Positions 13,731 to 26,405 of a stretch of 64,000 bases of DNA are shown here, one piece after another. Source of the stretch: Lottia gigantea. Lineage: Eukaryota; Mollusca; Gastropoda; Lottiidae. The first letter of the stretch is position 1; each line of letters starts with the position of its first letter. Under the pieces are notes generated by a model. The model was given only the letters and a program-made list of their open reading frames with translations. It did no database searches and was not told the origin of the DNA. The position numbers and the translations under genes are program-made. The stretch is from assembly GCF_000327385.1 (NCBI RefSeq), contig NW_008709380.1, forward strand, positions 2,032,552 to 2,096,551, written 5' to 3'.

Positions 13731-15249
13731 ACTGCTGAGCAATGTGTCTGCTATTTTGGCCAGTTTGATACACGTATATCCTTCACATTGACATCCAATT
13801 ACTCACAAACGGTAATCCGTGGGGTCTCCAAGCCGGACGCCGGGCTAAACAGCCAAATTTGCCGGCTCCGTCATGGAGAGGGTTACACTGATAGACATAC
13901 AAACACTACTCTCACCGCCAGCACACGTCACTTGACAGCAGTACTGGGTGGGGTTTATTAGCAATGCAATTGGCCGGTGGTGGCGCTGCGAAACGTGGAT
14001 CGTGAAAATGGCCGAATGGCAATCTCAAAATGCACGGTCGTATTATAAAACTATGTTCTTGGTGGCCTTAAAACGACTTACTAGAGCACTTAGTTTCGAG
14101 ACTCTAAGAAGAAAATGTAGAATATACCCTTGTTTGCAATAAATCCGATTGACTGTCGACATTTTCAATTTTGTAATTTTTGAAACCTATTTTGATAAGT
14201 AAATTGAGATTGGCATAAATGGAGTGTTCTCAATTAGTTTTTCTGTTTCTTGTATTTAAATTTATTCAATTGTCTAGAGGATCATTGCGACTATGGCCTG
14301 AGTGTTTAATGACGGACTCTTACGGGTACGCACGGCAGATTTTCTCAAGCCTCGTTGTCATTTCTTGTAGTAAACATGTCAATCAGGTGAAATGGAAGTT
14401 TTTTGTTGCAAAACTATTCATCAAAATTGAACCAAATTGAAAATATGACATCGCATGAAACGTTATTAAATATTATATTCCATCTATGATGACGCAATTG
14501 GCATATTTATAGGGTTAGTTTTATTTTCATATCACCCTATAATTTGGGTTTAAAAACTTCGTCTTGGTGAAGTAGGCCTACCAACTTTTCCATATAGGTA
14601 TAACATTTGCGGCCATTTTGGTATACCCTCGAAGTGCAAAAAGAGCGAAAATAATCAAAGTAATCGTAAAAATAAATCATTTTTTGATTTATATTCAGCC
14701 CAAATAATCCAAGTTATTGAACTGTTCTTTTATTGCAACTGGCTAATGCCTTTTTACCCATAAATACATTTAAGTTCATGTATGCTTATTACTTTAATCA
14801 TATTTGTTAATCATTTTTATGCGAATTGAAATATCAACTGAAACCGTATCAGAGTATTGGATTGTATTTACAGGAAGTTTAAAATGTAAACCAATTTTAA
14901 AAAATAAAATATATTTGTATCTGATTTACAGTTAAATAATTATAATTTAAAATTCACAACCCCGAAAAAAGCGGTAAACGAAAACCGCCATTTGAACTCA
15001 CTAAGATATTTTAATTACTAAATTCATCTCTTTAGATTGCATATGTTAAGAATTAGTGTCGAAGTTATAATATATTCCCCAAAACGCGACATTTTACATC
15101 TGTACAGGCCTACGAAAGTTTTGACAACTTTAAAATTAGCATAGCGCCTTGTAATAATTTCGGTATGTTTTGTGTAAAAAATTAACAAGAAAAAGTATTA
15201 TATTTCAATGATATGAGGGCTACTTTTGCCTTTCGCGCTGTAAGATATA

Positions 15250-15335
15250 TACTCAAAGCATCATGGGAAGATCTCATCTAATTCTAATGTGACGTCACAT
15301 GCACCGCACCGACTGAGTTGTCTATGTGACGTATA
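15250..15335. promoter_or_regulatory. Promoter-like patch: full CRE palindrome plus ZNF143-like box
   Basis: A perfect cAMP-response element TGACGTCA lies at 15,290-15,297, with a second half-site TGACGTA near 15,326. About 30 bp to the left, the minus strand reads TTCCCATGATGCTTTG, close to the ZNF143/Staf motif found in many core promoters. The patch is more GC-rich than its surroundings. No gene start is recognised next to it, so the target is unknown. Confidence 0.35.
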
Positions 15336-16153
15336 GGTTTAATTATTTCACTTTTATACACCCAACATATTATAATTTATTAATCACTTTATAATATATT
15401 CATAATTAAATAAAACAATATAGATATACCGGCCTTGACATTAACTGCGCGTGATTCCAGTTTTGGCACACGGCCGACTGTAAATCTATTTTTAATTTTC
15501 AGTTCGAGAAAAATCAATGCAATAATTTTACTCCAATTGCAATCATACATGAAGACGTGGAACTACGGAAAAGTGAATCATATTCATTTGCGTTGTTATA
15601 TTTTGTCCATATGATATGAGTTTTTATTAAAAAAGTCGGTTAAAATGATTAAGAAGTAAATTTTAATGAAAAAGATCTTAAAAGGGAAGAAATCAAATAC
15701 ATGTATGTACACGAGCAATTGCGAAAGAATGACTCAAATTTTATAAGTCTGAATATCTAACTAATTTTTAATTCACTGTTAAACTCTGCCATATAAATAA
15801 ATAAATACGAAATAAACAATATTAACTATGTGGACTCTCTGAAAGTGAAGTCTAAAAAAAAATCCAATCGCAGTGAGAAAAATGTCTTTTAATCTCTACA
15901 ACTGACTTATAAAGGTTGTGTAACAAATTGATACAATGTATAAATCCTGATTTTTCCAAATATATAATTTATTTTTGTTAGTAATACAATGTTGAATAGA
16001 CCCGTAGTCGATATTTTACTACTTTAGGTACTTTTCGTCTGGTTACCAGTTTGATTCAAAAATATGAACCCGTTCTTTCCAATCCGATTATGTGATATTT
16101 ACACATCGCACATATATATATATATATATAATTATATAATATATAATGTCATT

Positions 16154-16414
16154 AACCCTTTATAAAAGGATACAAATTTTTTTTTAATTAATCACAGGTC
16201 CAACATTTTACATGCAAATTTGCACACTAGAATATATTTTTTTGATAGAGACTAAAGGTTTGTCACAAATTGGGCACATAAGTTCCATAACTAAACAAAA
16301 TTTGTTATTCTAAGGCATTACTAAGGAATATATATAATGCATCTAAAAATTGTCTGATAAAAATGAAAAATAAAATTTGCAATTGATAAAATATTTCCTG
16401 AATAATGTCATTAT
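16154..16414 (+). repeat. Direct repeat, copy 1 (about 260 bp)
   Basis: Nearly identical to 17,510-17,763; the two differ mainly by small indels in T runs. Both contain ATAAAAGGATAC, CATGCAAATTTGCACACTAG and GACTAAAGGTTTGTCACAAA. The 11-mer TAATGTCATTA occurs at both edges of this copy, which could be a target duplication, though the right-hand one is partly shared with copy 2. No reading frame. A mobile-element origin or a local duplication both fit. Confidence 0.8.
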
Positions 16415-16592
16415 ATATATATTGATCAATTTATCGTATTTTTCTCTGAATTGCGCATATGCATTAACAAATGGATACAGAGTACACAATTATGAGCTAA
16501 ACGGCTCTGCAATTAGGTTCAGCTTTACGGAAACTGCCGATGATTGCCGAATCGAATGTCATCATTCTGCCTTGAAATTTATATTCTTATAA
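16377..16592 (+). pseudogene. PAN/apple-domain-like fragment (uncertain)
   Basis: An open frame with no ATG at its 5' end reads through a hydrophobic stretch, then NGYRVHNYELNGSAIRF and TETADDCRIECHHS. Spacing and Cys pattern (xxCxxxC after an acidic turn) resemble the start of PAN/apple domains of secreted invertebrate proteins. No convincing donor site follows, and no partner exon was found except a possible tiny exon at 16,837-16,864 ending in GTAAGC. It could be an exon of a secreted protein, a gene fragment, or chance. Confidence 0.25.
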
Positions 16593-17509
16593 AACAGATC
16601 AACCTCTGAGAGTATTGCATAGAGTTAAAAAATGCTTTGCAATAACTACCTTATTCCAAGAGTTATATGATTTTTTTTATATATACATAGATATTGTCCA
16701 TTTTACAGCAAATTGTATTGAAACAATATTGAAGTAAAGTTTTTTATTAGTGAATTTGAACGTGAAAGCTTATAATCTATTACAATTTTTTTTTAATTTA
16801 TTTGTAACTGCCTTTTCAATTCATTTTAATGACGTAGAAAATTGCACAAGGAAAGGACCTCGAGGTAAGCAATGACGAGTCAAACGATTGTTAGTTTCTG
16901 GCATTTAGAAAACCCATTCCACGAAATAAGCATATAAATATGAAATACACACTGAAGCACCCTCGAGGATGTGCGAATCAACTGCTCTTCGATGGAAATT
17001 TCTCAAATAAACACGTAGTTTCGGTGATAAAAGGATTTTTTTTTTTTTTTTTTTTTTTTTTGTGGTTCATTCAAGTTAGTTGTGGTCTTTTACACTTTTG
17101 TGATATTGAGTTATCTCCCATATTGATACCAATCCATCAACTCCAATCGGTCACCTGATAATCAGAAAATACGAACACAACATTCCTTTCAATAAAACAT
17201 GAAATTAACATAATATTAATCTCTTTTATTTCAAAATATAATTTTTGAATACAAAGTTTTTAAGAGACCAAACTTCTGCAGCCCAAAAATATCAGTTACC
17301 TTATTTTACATAATAACAGGAATGTATCAATAAAACATGGTATGAAAACGGATGGTTATTACATGATCAGCAGTTAACAGTTCTATCAACAGAAATCTTA
17401 TACGTGAAATATATATATGAAAGAGGATGTTCACAGAGAGGTTGAATTTAGATTGCAGAATCACCAAACTACCAATTTACCGACAAAACCTTTTGCCAGG
17501 TTTCGATTT

Positions 17510-17763
17510 AACCCATTATAAAAGGATACCAAATTTTTTAATTAATCACAGGTCCATTTTACATGCAAATTTGCACACTAGAATGTATTTTTTTGATAGA
17601 GACTAAAGGTTTGTCACAAATTGGGCACATAAGTTCCATAAGTAAACATTTTTTTATTCTAAGGCATTACTAAGGAATATATATAATGCATCTAAAAATT
17701 GTCTGATAAAAATGAAAAATAAAATTTGCAATTGATAAAATATTTCCTGAATATTATCATTAT
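17510..17763 (+). repeat. Direct repeat, copy 2 (about 254 bp)
   Basis: Second copy of the block at 16,154-16,414, same orientation, about 1.1 kb away. High identity implies a recent event or gene conversion. The PAN-like sequence that follows copy 1 is not repeated after copy 2. Confidence 0.8.
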
Positions 17764-18930
17764 GTTGACAAATAAAGAACTAACAAGGAGGGTAAAATGA
17801 ATGAAATATTAAAGTATGTAACATATGAATATGAATATTATATTATATGTTAGATAAATTATCAAAACATTTCAAAATTTAAAAAAAAGCCTTGGTTATT
17901 CATTGTTAGATGATCATACAAGATTCTTCATTTTAGCCATCAATATCACTTTTCAAAATGAATATCTGATGCCATGTTTGTTTGACACAATCATCAGTTT
18001 TTGATTTACCAGTCCTGTTTTGTTATATTAACAATTAAATGAGAGGTCTACTAGTTGTTCAAGAAAATAATAATACTGTTGACAAATAAGATACAATTCA
18101 ACTGGTCTTGGCTCATAAAAGACAAAATATTGTTATTGATATAAACTAATAACTAGTATTGCATGGTGAATTGTTATATAATTCTCATTTAAATAAGAAA
18201 ATTTTTGTTGCTCAAAATGGCTTCAAATTAAACTGTGGTTTTGTATGGTTGTAATTTAATAAATAAAAAAACCAGCAAATTAATTGATTGTACAAAGATG
18301 TGGCAAGATTGGGGGATAGAAAAATATATATGGATTTGTGTGGTTCATTTTTTATAAAACATGTAAATATGTTCTTTGATCCATTAAAATGTGCATAAAA
18401 TTGTTTCTTATAGTTACAATAAAAAATATATTGCATTATCCCACTATGAAAGATGAATGAAGTAATGTTGAACAAGTAAACCTAACATAACATTTCATAT
18501 AATGAAATAAGTGATCACAGTAATTTTTTAAATTTTTATCAGTGTGGTTTTAAAATCTTGGAATAGCACCAGCTATTAGAACATTTAGCTTGGCATTACT
18601 TTACAAAGTTAGTCCCATATATAAAATCAACAATAATAATTAACAGTTTCAAGTCCAACAAAAAAAGATCTGAAATATGCAATTTTGAAAGTTAATCTCA
18701 TATTTTAAGAGGGCAGATATTTTTACATTTTGTGGACATGTTGCCAAACAGCTCAAGTTTGTTATTACTTTATTATTTGACTTCATGTTTTAAACCCACA
18801 TCATATTGCTTTAGGAGTATCAATATTTCATTAGGATAACGATATGGTTTTAATGGTTTTGTTCAATCATTCCCGTCTGTTTTGTATTCCATAATTTATT
18901 TGATGGAAGACATTGTAGCTAACTCAGTAA

Positions 18931-21900
18931 TCAGTAATATAATTTTCCTTTATCAGCATTGGTAGCAAACAATGGCCACCCAGAATTCCTCTTGATATTC
19001 ATCACCCCAGGTGGTGGGGGTGGGGTTACTGGTAACCTACAACAAAACAAAACTTATGGTGTAAAATTCTTCAAATTAGATTTTATATACTTTCTTGTAG
19101 ATAGCCTTTGTGATTATCAGTGATATCTGAGTTGGTGCTATTTGGTGATGTTACTTATTAAACAGACTTGGCACTAGGTGGCAGAAGGTCAAATATGGCA
19201 GAATAGATTTTTTCTGTTTTGAGAAGAATTCAAACATAGCGCACCTAATCGGAAAACAGTGGACCAGTACATCTTTGATAAAGTGTTTCCAAATATTAAG
19301 AACAACTGCCTACTGCTTTCATTTTAGGGCTATAGTGGATATTAGGAGTTTATTTGAGATGTTGACAAATTCACATTTATTGCTGATGCAAAAAAATAAC
19401 TAAATTCTATTTCCAAATTATTTTATTATCAAATTAACAGTTGTACTTATAACAGTTTGACTAATTAACATCACAGTGATACAATAATTTAGGATAATTT
19501 TCAACTCTCATATATACATATAGAATTACAGTAAAAAATTTGCATCAGCAAAAAATCATAGAAATTGTAATTTGCCCCATTCAACAAAAAAGGGAGGATG
19601 TTGAATAAAGGAAATGTAAGGAATAAACTTTTTATGTGTATCAGGGACACTGATAGCATCAATTTGCACCATTTCAATTTTCAGTCTGATGTCTGGATCT
19701 TGCAATTCCAATAAAACCAATGTTTTTATGAAGAAAGTGACGTCATAAATCATTTAGTTTCAGTGAAATTGCAAGATCCACAGAAGATTTCCCAAATATT
19801 GGAAATTCATGATATCTCCAATGTCTCTAATACACATACAGTCTGAGAACTTCCTTTCAGAAAAACTCATAGAAAACTGCCTACATACTTACATATTTAA
19901 TGAATATTGTTTTGTCTGTTAAGTAGGGGGCAAATTACATTCAACAAATGAAACAACAATAAAAGTTGAAAATAAAGATATTTGAGGAGAAATAATCATT
20001 TTAAGATTTAAAAGTCCAATATTTGACTTAAAATGGATCAAATAACTCACAAGTGCTCACAAAATGAACCTTCTTGATGCAAAAAAAATATCTTAATCCG
20101 AGGCCTTTTTTTTCAAATTGTAGATCAACCATGAATGATTTACTTACACAGATGTCACAAAAATTTAAAAATGACCAGAATTATTCAGAAGAGGTGTGCT
20201 ACTCAAACTGTTAAAATATATCTTTCTATCTATCTAAGTATCTATATATATATATATATATTAATATATCTTGCAAATCAATGTTATACATTAGTCCTTT
20301 CACACATAGAAAATAATAGTACTGCTTAGCAGTAATCTCTCTTGCAAGCTACCCACAAAAATGTGAATGTCTATGTTTTTGTCTCAAGAAGAGTATGCTT
20401 TCCCTTCTCCAACATCTAATACTACTAAATTGAACTTCCAGAGATTTGTGTATTTAATTTCACTGACTTAGTCTTTTCTCAAAAGACAAGATCAACATTT
20501 TGTCACAAAAAAAGACATTTTCAGGAACCTAGTTAGTGCCAAATAGCCTGACTGGCATTAGCTACTGGTTTAATATGATAGTACCTGACACTATTATTGG
20601 ATGTAACTGGAACTGTTTTCGTTTCATATGATGCTACCGCCTTTCTACTGCCATCCTCCAAGACTTGTACACACTTCCAAATACCCATATAATTAGCTGA
20701 AAATAGATTAAATATTCTATCTTTGTAGAGTTAAACAGGGTGGGGTCCTTGGGAGCTGGGCCCCAGCAAGTGAGATTTTAGCCCCAGCAAAACCTTCTTC
20801 AGTTCAGCATAGATTGATTAATTTGCAGTGTTTTCGTACAAAATAGAGAGGATGAACATTTTGATAGGATTTTGGCACATTTAAATCGTCACAAATGAGT
20901 TCTCTTGGCTTCTAATTTTTCAAACTTCCAAAGTTATATCCAGACCACCAGATCCTAGAAATTGTAACACTTGTGTAGATTAGCCCTACTTGCAACAGCT
21001 AAGCATAAAAACCGAGCCCAAGGATGACAGGGCCTATATTAACAGCTGTGTATTACTTTCCATAAGCACATCCACCTGCATCAATGACATGTTGAATCTT
21101 GACATATGGAAAGATTGAATTCTGGACCCTCAGGTCAACTAGCAAGTTAGCTCACTGAGACACTATAGCCCCCTAAAACTGTTAGTGATAGTTTATAGCA
21201 TAAATAACACATCAGAGATACAAACCTTTCCATAATCTAACACAACCATCATCCCCTGATGAAGTTAATACAGTACCAAATACATTCCAACTTATTCTCC
21301 ATACCTTTAATATAATATATGTAGTATTTTCAACAAATTTCTAATGAGCCTTTATACTTCTGTACAATGGAGGCCTGTTAGAACATTGACTTAGGGTAAA
21401 GATCACTGCAAAACAGAATTGATACAACTCAATATATTTTATAGAAATTATAACAAAATATTGTGTTGTTGATAAACCACTAGAACATAGCAATCAACTG
21501 TATGGTAGGGAAGTTGTTGCAATGTTATATTGTATCACAATATATTGATGTATCACAACAGTTAAATGTATCATATATAAGGACTAAATATAAAGAAGTA
21601 CCTGTGATTTATGTTCTGTGAATTCGCCTAAACGTTGTATATCAAACTTACTGATATTTGCTGAATCTTTTAAACTGGAACTAAAACACAACATCAGTCA
21701 TTAGGCACATTTTCAATTGAGATAGGTACCAATGTTATATCACTGCTCTCATTTGTTTCAAGTACATCCTATTTTATCAGTTGAACCATTAGTCAATTAC
21801 AATAAATTTGATCAATCAGGAATAAATGAACCAGTAGAATTCTTACCTCAATGGTTTTATACTGAATAAATTTAAGTCTTTAGAAGCTACTGCTAATAAA

Positions 21901-23654
21901 TGATATGATCGTCCTAAATTAGGAGCGAATTCTAAATCATGTACTGGATCGGTTACTATTGAAATTATTTCTAATTTCCTCCATTTTCTACAGATGAAAA
22001 AAAAAAGTTCTTAAAATGAAATAGGTAGGGGCTATCTATTGAGCAAGTTTATAATGATTGGGTCAAAGATCAGCTGTCTTAAACAAGCTGATTAGCTCAA
22101 CTTTCAGACAATACCACATATATCCATATATATGCTGGTATGAAAGTACTAAAGTAACAACCTTATATTTTATTTTATTTGATTGATTATACATGTACGG
22201 TGAAAAAGAGATGCACAAATGCATATTTAAATATAATGTTACCTATTAGAATCACTGTATTCATATATCTGTACTTTACCACCAGCTGTTGTGCTTGGAT
22301 TATCACTTCCAACACATATCATAGGAGGATGGGATCTATAAGAGAATTTAAGCATAATGTCTTTGATGGGATTACAAATCAAGGAATAAAATCATATCTA
22401 GCAAAAAATATTAGTCAAATTAGGCCCGGTTTCTCAAACCTCTACACAATAAGAGGTAATAACTCGTATTATTGTAGATATAATTTCCATGGTTGCATCA
22501 TTTGAATGGTTTCAAATTGTTTGTTCCTGATTTTCTTTGGATTAGTTACAATGAAAAAGGAAAAAGGTTTACCTAGATAAAGATGGATTCCATGCCAAAC
22601 AACTACAACTCAAACTACATTGTATTTCATGTTGTAAAGACCACTGACTTAAATTCATCACATCATGTGCTTCATAGATTCTCACTACACAATCAGCAGA
22701 ACATGTTGCCTAAAAAGCATGAGTTTCCCTTTAGGTTTTTCTTCAAAAATGGCTTATTTAGTCTAACTCTAATTTCTACACTGTAAATAACATAATCTGC
22801 GTATAATGAACTCACCAATTGTAAGCCTAAATGTCTTGGGGCAAACTTGACATCTGTAACTGATGTTCTACTGTCAACTAAACTGGTTCTTTTAACCCAG
22901 TGTGATTGTTTATTTTGTCTTGCATGTTCTCCAATCAATTCTTCCCATACAGCTGCTGTTCTATCAAATGAACACGTAGCAATAACTTGTCCGTATTCCG
23001 GATGACACCATGTCACTCTCCAAACAGATCCACTGTGAGCCTAAAATAGAAGTTATTAGTCCATAATTTTTCTCACTCAATATACTTTGTACTTTGATGA
23101 AACTAAACTGAAAAAATGCATTTAGATAAACAAACTTTTGGTGTTAAGTTAAATTGTATTATTGTGATTAATAGAAAATATACCTTCCAATTAGCTGAGC
23201 AGTGCCACTGTCCCTTTTCATCACAATCCCATATCTACAAAATGATATAACAACATAAATAAAATATTCATTCCATGAGTAAGCTATTCATTCATCTTGC
23301 TGGGGCAATTTTTATACCTCATTTTTAAAGGGCTTTCAACATTTTATCTCAACAATAGCAAGAGCACAAGGTCAATACTAAGGTTGATATACTTGCTTTG
23401 TTAACTCTACTAAATCAGTGAGTTCAGACTTAAATTTTTCTGTCATAAATACTACAAAGATCGGCAAGAGCCAAAATGCAATTCTTATATATATAATAAT
23501 AATGCTGACTTGACAGTAGTAGGAGGGACTATAGGTAACTCACCTTTACACTGTGGTCACTTGAACAAGTAGCTTTTCTTTTACCATGGAAATCATACTT
23601 TACATCATGAATCAAATCTTCATGTGAAGCTGGAAATGGGTTTGTTTCAAACAT
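18931..23654 (-). CDS. SEH1L: SEH1 nucleoporin / GATOR2 WD40 protein
   Basis: WD40 beta-propeller that serves in the Nup107-160 (Y) complex of the nuclear pore and in GATOR2, the nutrient-sensing activator of mTORC1. Ten exons, all with canonical borders and consistent phases: 23654-23544, 23234-23184, 23040-22816, 22709-22573, 22335-22243, 21987-21847, 21680-21602, 21304-21226, 20696-20585, 19036-18931. They sum to 1134 bp, 377 residues plus TGA (human 360). Diagnostic stretches are [80 protein letters not shown] and [20 protein letters not shown]. The start [14 protein letters not shown] aligns with the vertebrate start. The C-terminal exon ends in a Pro run and KGKLYY, unlike the Ser-rich vertebrate tail. 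Divergent partner: NEURL2, with 1.07 kb between start codons. Confidence 0.95.
19561..19945 (+). mobile_element. MITE, family A variant, inside intron 9 of SEH1
   Basis: The centre has the family core GGGACACTGATAGCATCAAT, TTTTCAGTCTGATGTCTGG and TTGCAATTCCAATAAAACC. The ends are unlike the other copies: ATTGTAATTTGCCCC with ATTCAACAAA on the left, and the inverse GGGGGCAAATTACATT on the right. This suggests a subfamily with exchanged termini. Confidence 0.6.
21060..21180 (-). repeat. tRNA-like SINE head (weak)
   Basis: On the minus strand this reads GTGTCTCAGTGAGCTAAC, then GTTGACCTGAGGGTCCAGAATTC-like sequence, similar in order to the A and B boxes of a tRNA-derived SINE. It lies in intron 8 of SEH1. 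No cloverleaf can be drawn with confidence. Confidence 0.3.
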
Positions 23655-24725
23655 TCTTCGCTAGTTGCTGCCAATAGACTGCACTATAACCCTGTGGCAA
23701 AGCCCATTTTGTGTTTATTTATTTATTGACCCAACACATTCACTGTGTCAAAGAGACAAAGAATAATGGGGAAGATTGGATATGACGGATTTCTATATTT
23801 CTTCCTGAAGCTGCCTGCTTTACCACTAGAAATCTGTTTGTGTATAGAAGAAACTGTTATGCTTTCACTGTGCATATAAGTCATATTAAGTTAGGATTAC
23901 AGCTACTTTTGTGAGATTGTGTCCACCATCTTGAGAAATTCAAGGGCTACTGACACCTTTCATCCGTTAAAATAGAAGAAAGAAAACTCCCAAAACTTAG
24001 AATATTTGATATAAAGAAGTGTCTCTCGAGAACAAAAATGCGAAAGAATAAAACTTTACATAGCAACGAAAAAAATTGTTTGTTTTTATGTCAAGCTATA
24101 CGAGAAGAGAAAGTTATGCGTACGTAAAGTTTGTGTAGATAAATGAAACGGAAGCGGAAGTGATTGTCTGAATGTTGTTTTTTGTGAAATAGTGAAGAGA
24201 TGTAGACTGTGGTACAATTTCTGCTGAAAATATAGACCTAACCTATTTGCCTATCGTAGTGTCAATATATTTGAATCGATCAAAACAAACGTAACCAACT
24301 TATAATTATAATTATGAGATTTTTGCATGGACGGGACCATCTATTATGTTGAATTAATGACACTCGAATTGAGAAATTGGCCAGGTCCAGTCCCCTCCCC
24401 ATTCAGCCATTCACTGGGCACTGCCTTTATTTAAATAGACTAGGCCGATTGGCCTAACTTCTGATTTATAAAATACCAGGTTTGCATGTATATGTGAGGA
24501 AAGAGTAGACCTATAATCACTATCTTTAACTTTGTGAGTTATTTTCACTTTCATAATGTATAAATATAATATTTTGATTGTACAAGAGTAGCCTCATTCC
24601 TGTACAAACTATTCACATGTTAAAACCGATGATAATACATTGTTTATTATAATTACAACTAATAACAAATATAACTTATTTTTCAGAATTTTCATTAATG
24701 GTTGTTTGTTTTTAAGATTACTAAA
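23655..24725. promoter_or_regulatory. Divergent promoter interval SEH1 / NEURL2
   Basis: 1.07 kb between two opposite start codons. It holds the 5' UTR of SEH1, a CCACCATCTTG box near 23,923 (YY1-like) and, just before NEURL2, two possible splice acceptors (TTTTTCAG near 24,686 and GTTTTTAAG near 24,717), implying a non-coding first exon for that gene. No TATA box stands out. Confidence 0.45.
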
Positions 24726-25739
24726 ATGCCAGTGACACGTTTTCATCCCTATCACGGTCAAAATATAGGATTATCACAGGACAGTATGGTGGCATCCAGA
24801 AATTCCAGTTTTGCTCATGCATTAACATTTAGTGAACACCCTTTAACTCCAGGGGAAATATTTTTAGTGGAAATTGAGAAAAACGAGAGAGGATGGAGTG
24901 GACATTTAAGAGTTGGTTTAACACAACTTAATCCAAGTAATCAGTTTGAATTACCGCAATATGCCTTACCAGATTTAGCCAACATTGGAAAATCATGGAT
25001 ATTTGCTGTGACAAAGACACATAATAGAGTTGTACCTGAAGACCAGGAACCTTATAAATCAGTCTTAAAAAACAGTGAGATTATTCATACACCCCGCGGT
25101 TCATTTAGTCGGAATATGTTACTACCTGTCAGTAGAAATGGAGAACCATGTAATAACTGTGAAAGTACAATACTACCTACTGATATTGGTAGTCGAATAG
25201 GTATTATGTATAAAGTAGTAGGAAATGAGGCTGAAATGCATTTTATAATCAATGGTGAAGATCAAGGGCCATCATCTAATACAATACCATTACAAGATGG
25301 TCCTTTATATGCTGTTGTTGATGTTTATGGTACAACCAAACAAGTTAGAATAATACAATTATATGGAGGTAAATCTCTAAAATGCACACAAATATTTTTA
25401 GCTATGGACATTCTCAACCTTGGGTACTGGTAATTCTATAAATGGTTAGATTGGCAGTCATACTTTACTGTGTGTGACCTGGGACAGTGATGTCAGGAGT
25501 ACAATGTTCTCATCACCATCTAACACCATCACCTAGGCCAGTGCTTCTATAAGAGAGTTTCTCTTATAAAACCTTATACAATTTAAGACATTTTTATTAC
25601 ATATATCTTTTTATCTATTTCAGTAACTTCCCTACAGAATGCTTGTAGAGATTTATTGTTACAGTTAATGAAAAAGACAGACATTAGTCGATTGCCATTA
25701 CCGAAAAAAATTATTCAATTTCTGAAATACGAACTCTGA
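24726..25739 (+). CDS. NEURL2: Neuralized-like protein 2 (NHR domain plus SOCS box)
   Basis: Substrate receptor of a Cullin-RING (elongin BC) ubiquitin ligase; the vertebrate orthologue (Ozz) acts in muscle on beta-catenin and myosin. Two coding exons, 24726-25368 and 25624-25739, joined in phase 1, give 252 residues plus TGA (human 285). Residues 1-215 form the NHR domain: [80 protein letters not shown] and [20 protein letters not shown]. Exon 2 is the SOCS box: [16 protein letters not shown], then [15 protein letters not shown]. The ATG at 24,726 is chosen because [11 protein letters not shown] aligns with the family; just upstream is an acceptor-like TTTTTAAG. A read-through form would add a short tail in intron 1. 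Divergent partner: SEH1. Confidence 0.92.
25470..25570 (+). repeat. Dispersed repeat with CCTAGGCCAGTGC
   Basis: Contains CTCATCACCATCTAACACCA followed by CACCTAGGCCAGTGCTTCTA. Related sequence occurs at about 75-130 and, inverted, at 56,030-56,095, so it is a dispersed family. The type is unknown. It sits in the single intron of NEURL2. Confidence 0.5.
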
Positions 25740-26405
25740 TACAAACTAGCACAGTGTGACTAATAATGTGATCTATTATTTGATATTATGATGAAATCAG
25801 TTTGGTTCCTGTTGGTATTTTAATGGACTGTTCCAGATTTTATTTATAAAAAGACTTAACCTTATTTCACAATATAGTATTAAAAGCAATACATCCTGAT
25901 AACCATTTGAAACCGGCTTCTAAAATGTAATTGGTGGAACAGATTTGCATATTCCAATGAAAGCCTCGGAGGATTCAATCATTTTGAATCCATTGAGATG
26001 ACCAATACGACTGGTTCTAGTCAAGGACATCTAGCTTTGTACAGACAAACAAGACATTTAGTTGACGAGTTGATTGGAGTTTATTTTAAGCCTACATCCA
26101 CTGAAGTATAATACTTATTTGTCAACAAAATTGGGAAAAGGACTTATTAAACCCAAGCAAAATAAAATGATTTAATTGTCTGTTTTTGGCACATACATGT
26201 ATAGATATTACACACTGTTCTTTGATGTATGTTAAAAGTTGTGATGAATATTATCTATTATTACTAAACAGTCAATTACTTAACTGTTTTTGTGAAAATT
26301 AATTACTGAAGATGGAGAGTAAGGTACTGGTAATGCAAGCTTCTTCAACTGTTTTTTTTTTAATACGGTAGTACAAAATTAATAGGCCTAGATTTATATC
26401 TTAAA

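Larger units (their letters stand above)
13731..18930. other. Gene-poor interval upstream of Gs alpha
   Basis: The left part is the presumed promoter and 5' UTR of the Gs alpha gene. Small open frames at 14,007-14,142 and 14,219-14,440 have no recognisable domain. A promoter-like patch at 15,250-15,335, a PAN-like fragment at 16,377-16,592, an (AT)n microsatellite near 16,110-16,140, a 22-bp T run at 17,038-17,060 and two 250-bp direct repeats are noted separately. From 17,764 to 18,930 nothing was recognised apart from the 3' end of SEH1; TTTATT at 18,895-18,900 is a possible minus-strand poly(A) signal for it. Confidence 0.5.

Noticed and set aside
13656-13961. 101-codon plus-strand open frame
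   Set aside because: It lies opposite exon 1 of the Gs alpha gene, whose coding frame is certain, and shows no domain.
14007-14142. Small open frame starting MAEWQSQNARSYY
   Set aside because: 44 codons, no homologue recognised, no splice partner found; could be an unannotated first exon but unsupported.
14219-14440. Open frame with a hydrophobic, signal-peptide-like start (MECSQLVFLFLVF)
   Set aside because: A hydrophobic start is common in AT-rich DNA, and no continuing exon or domain was found.
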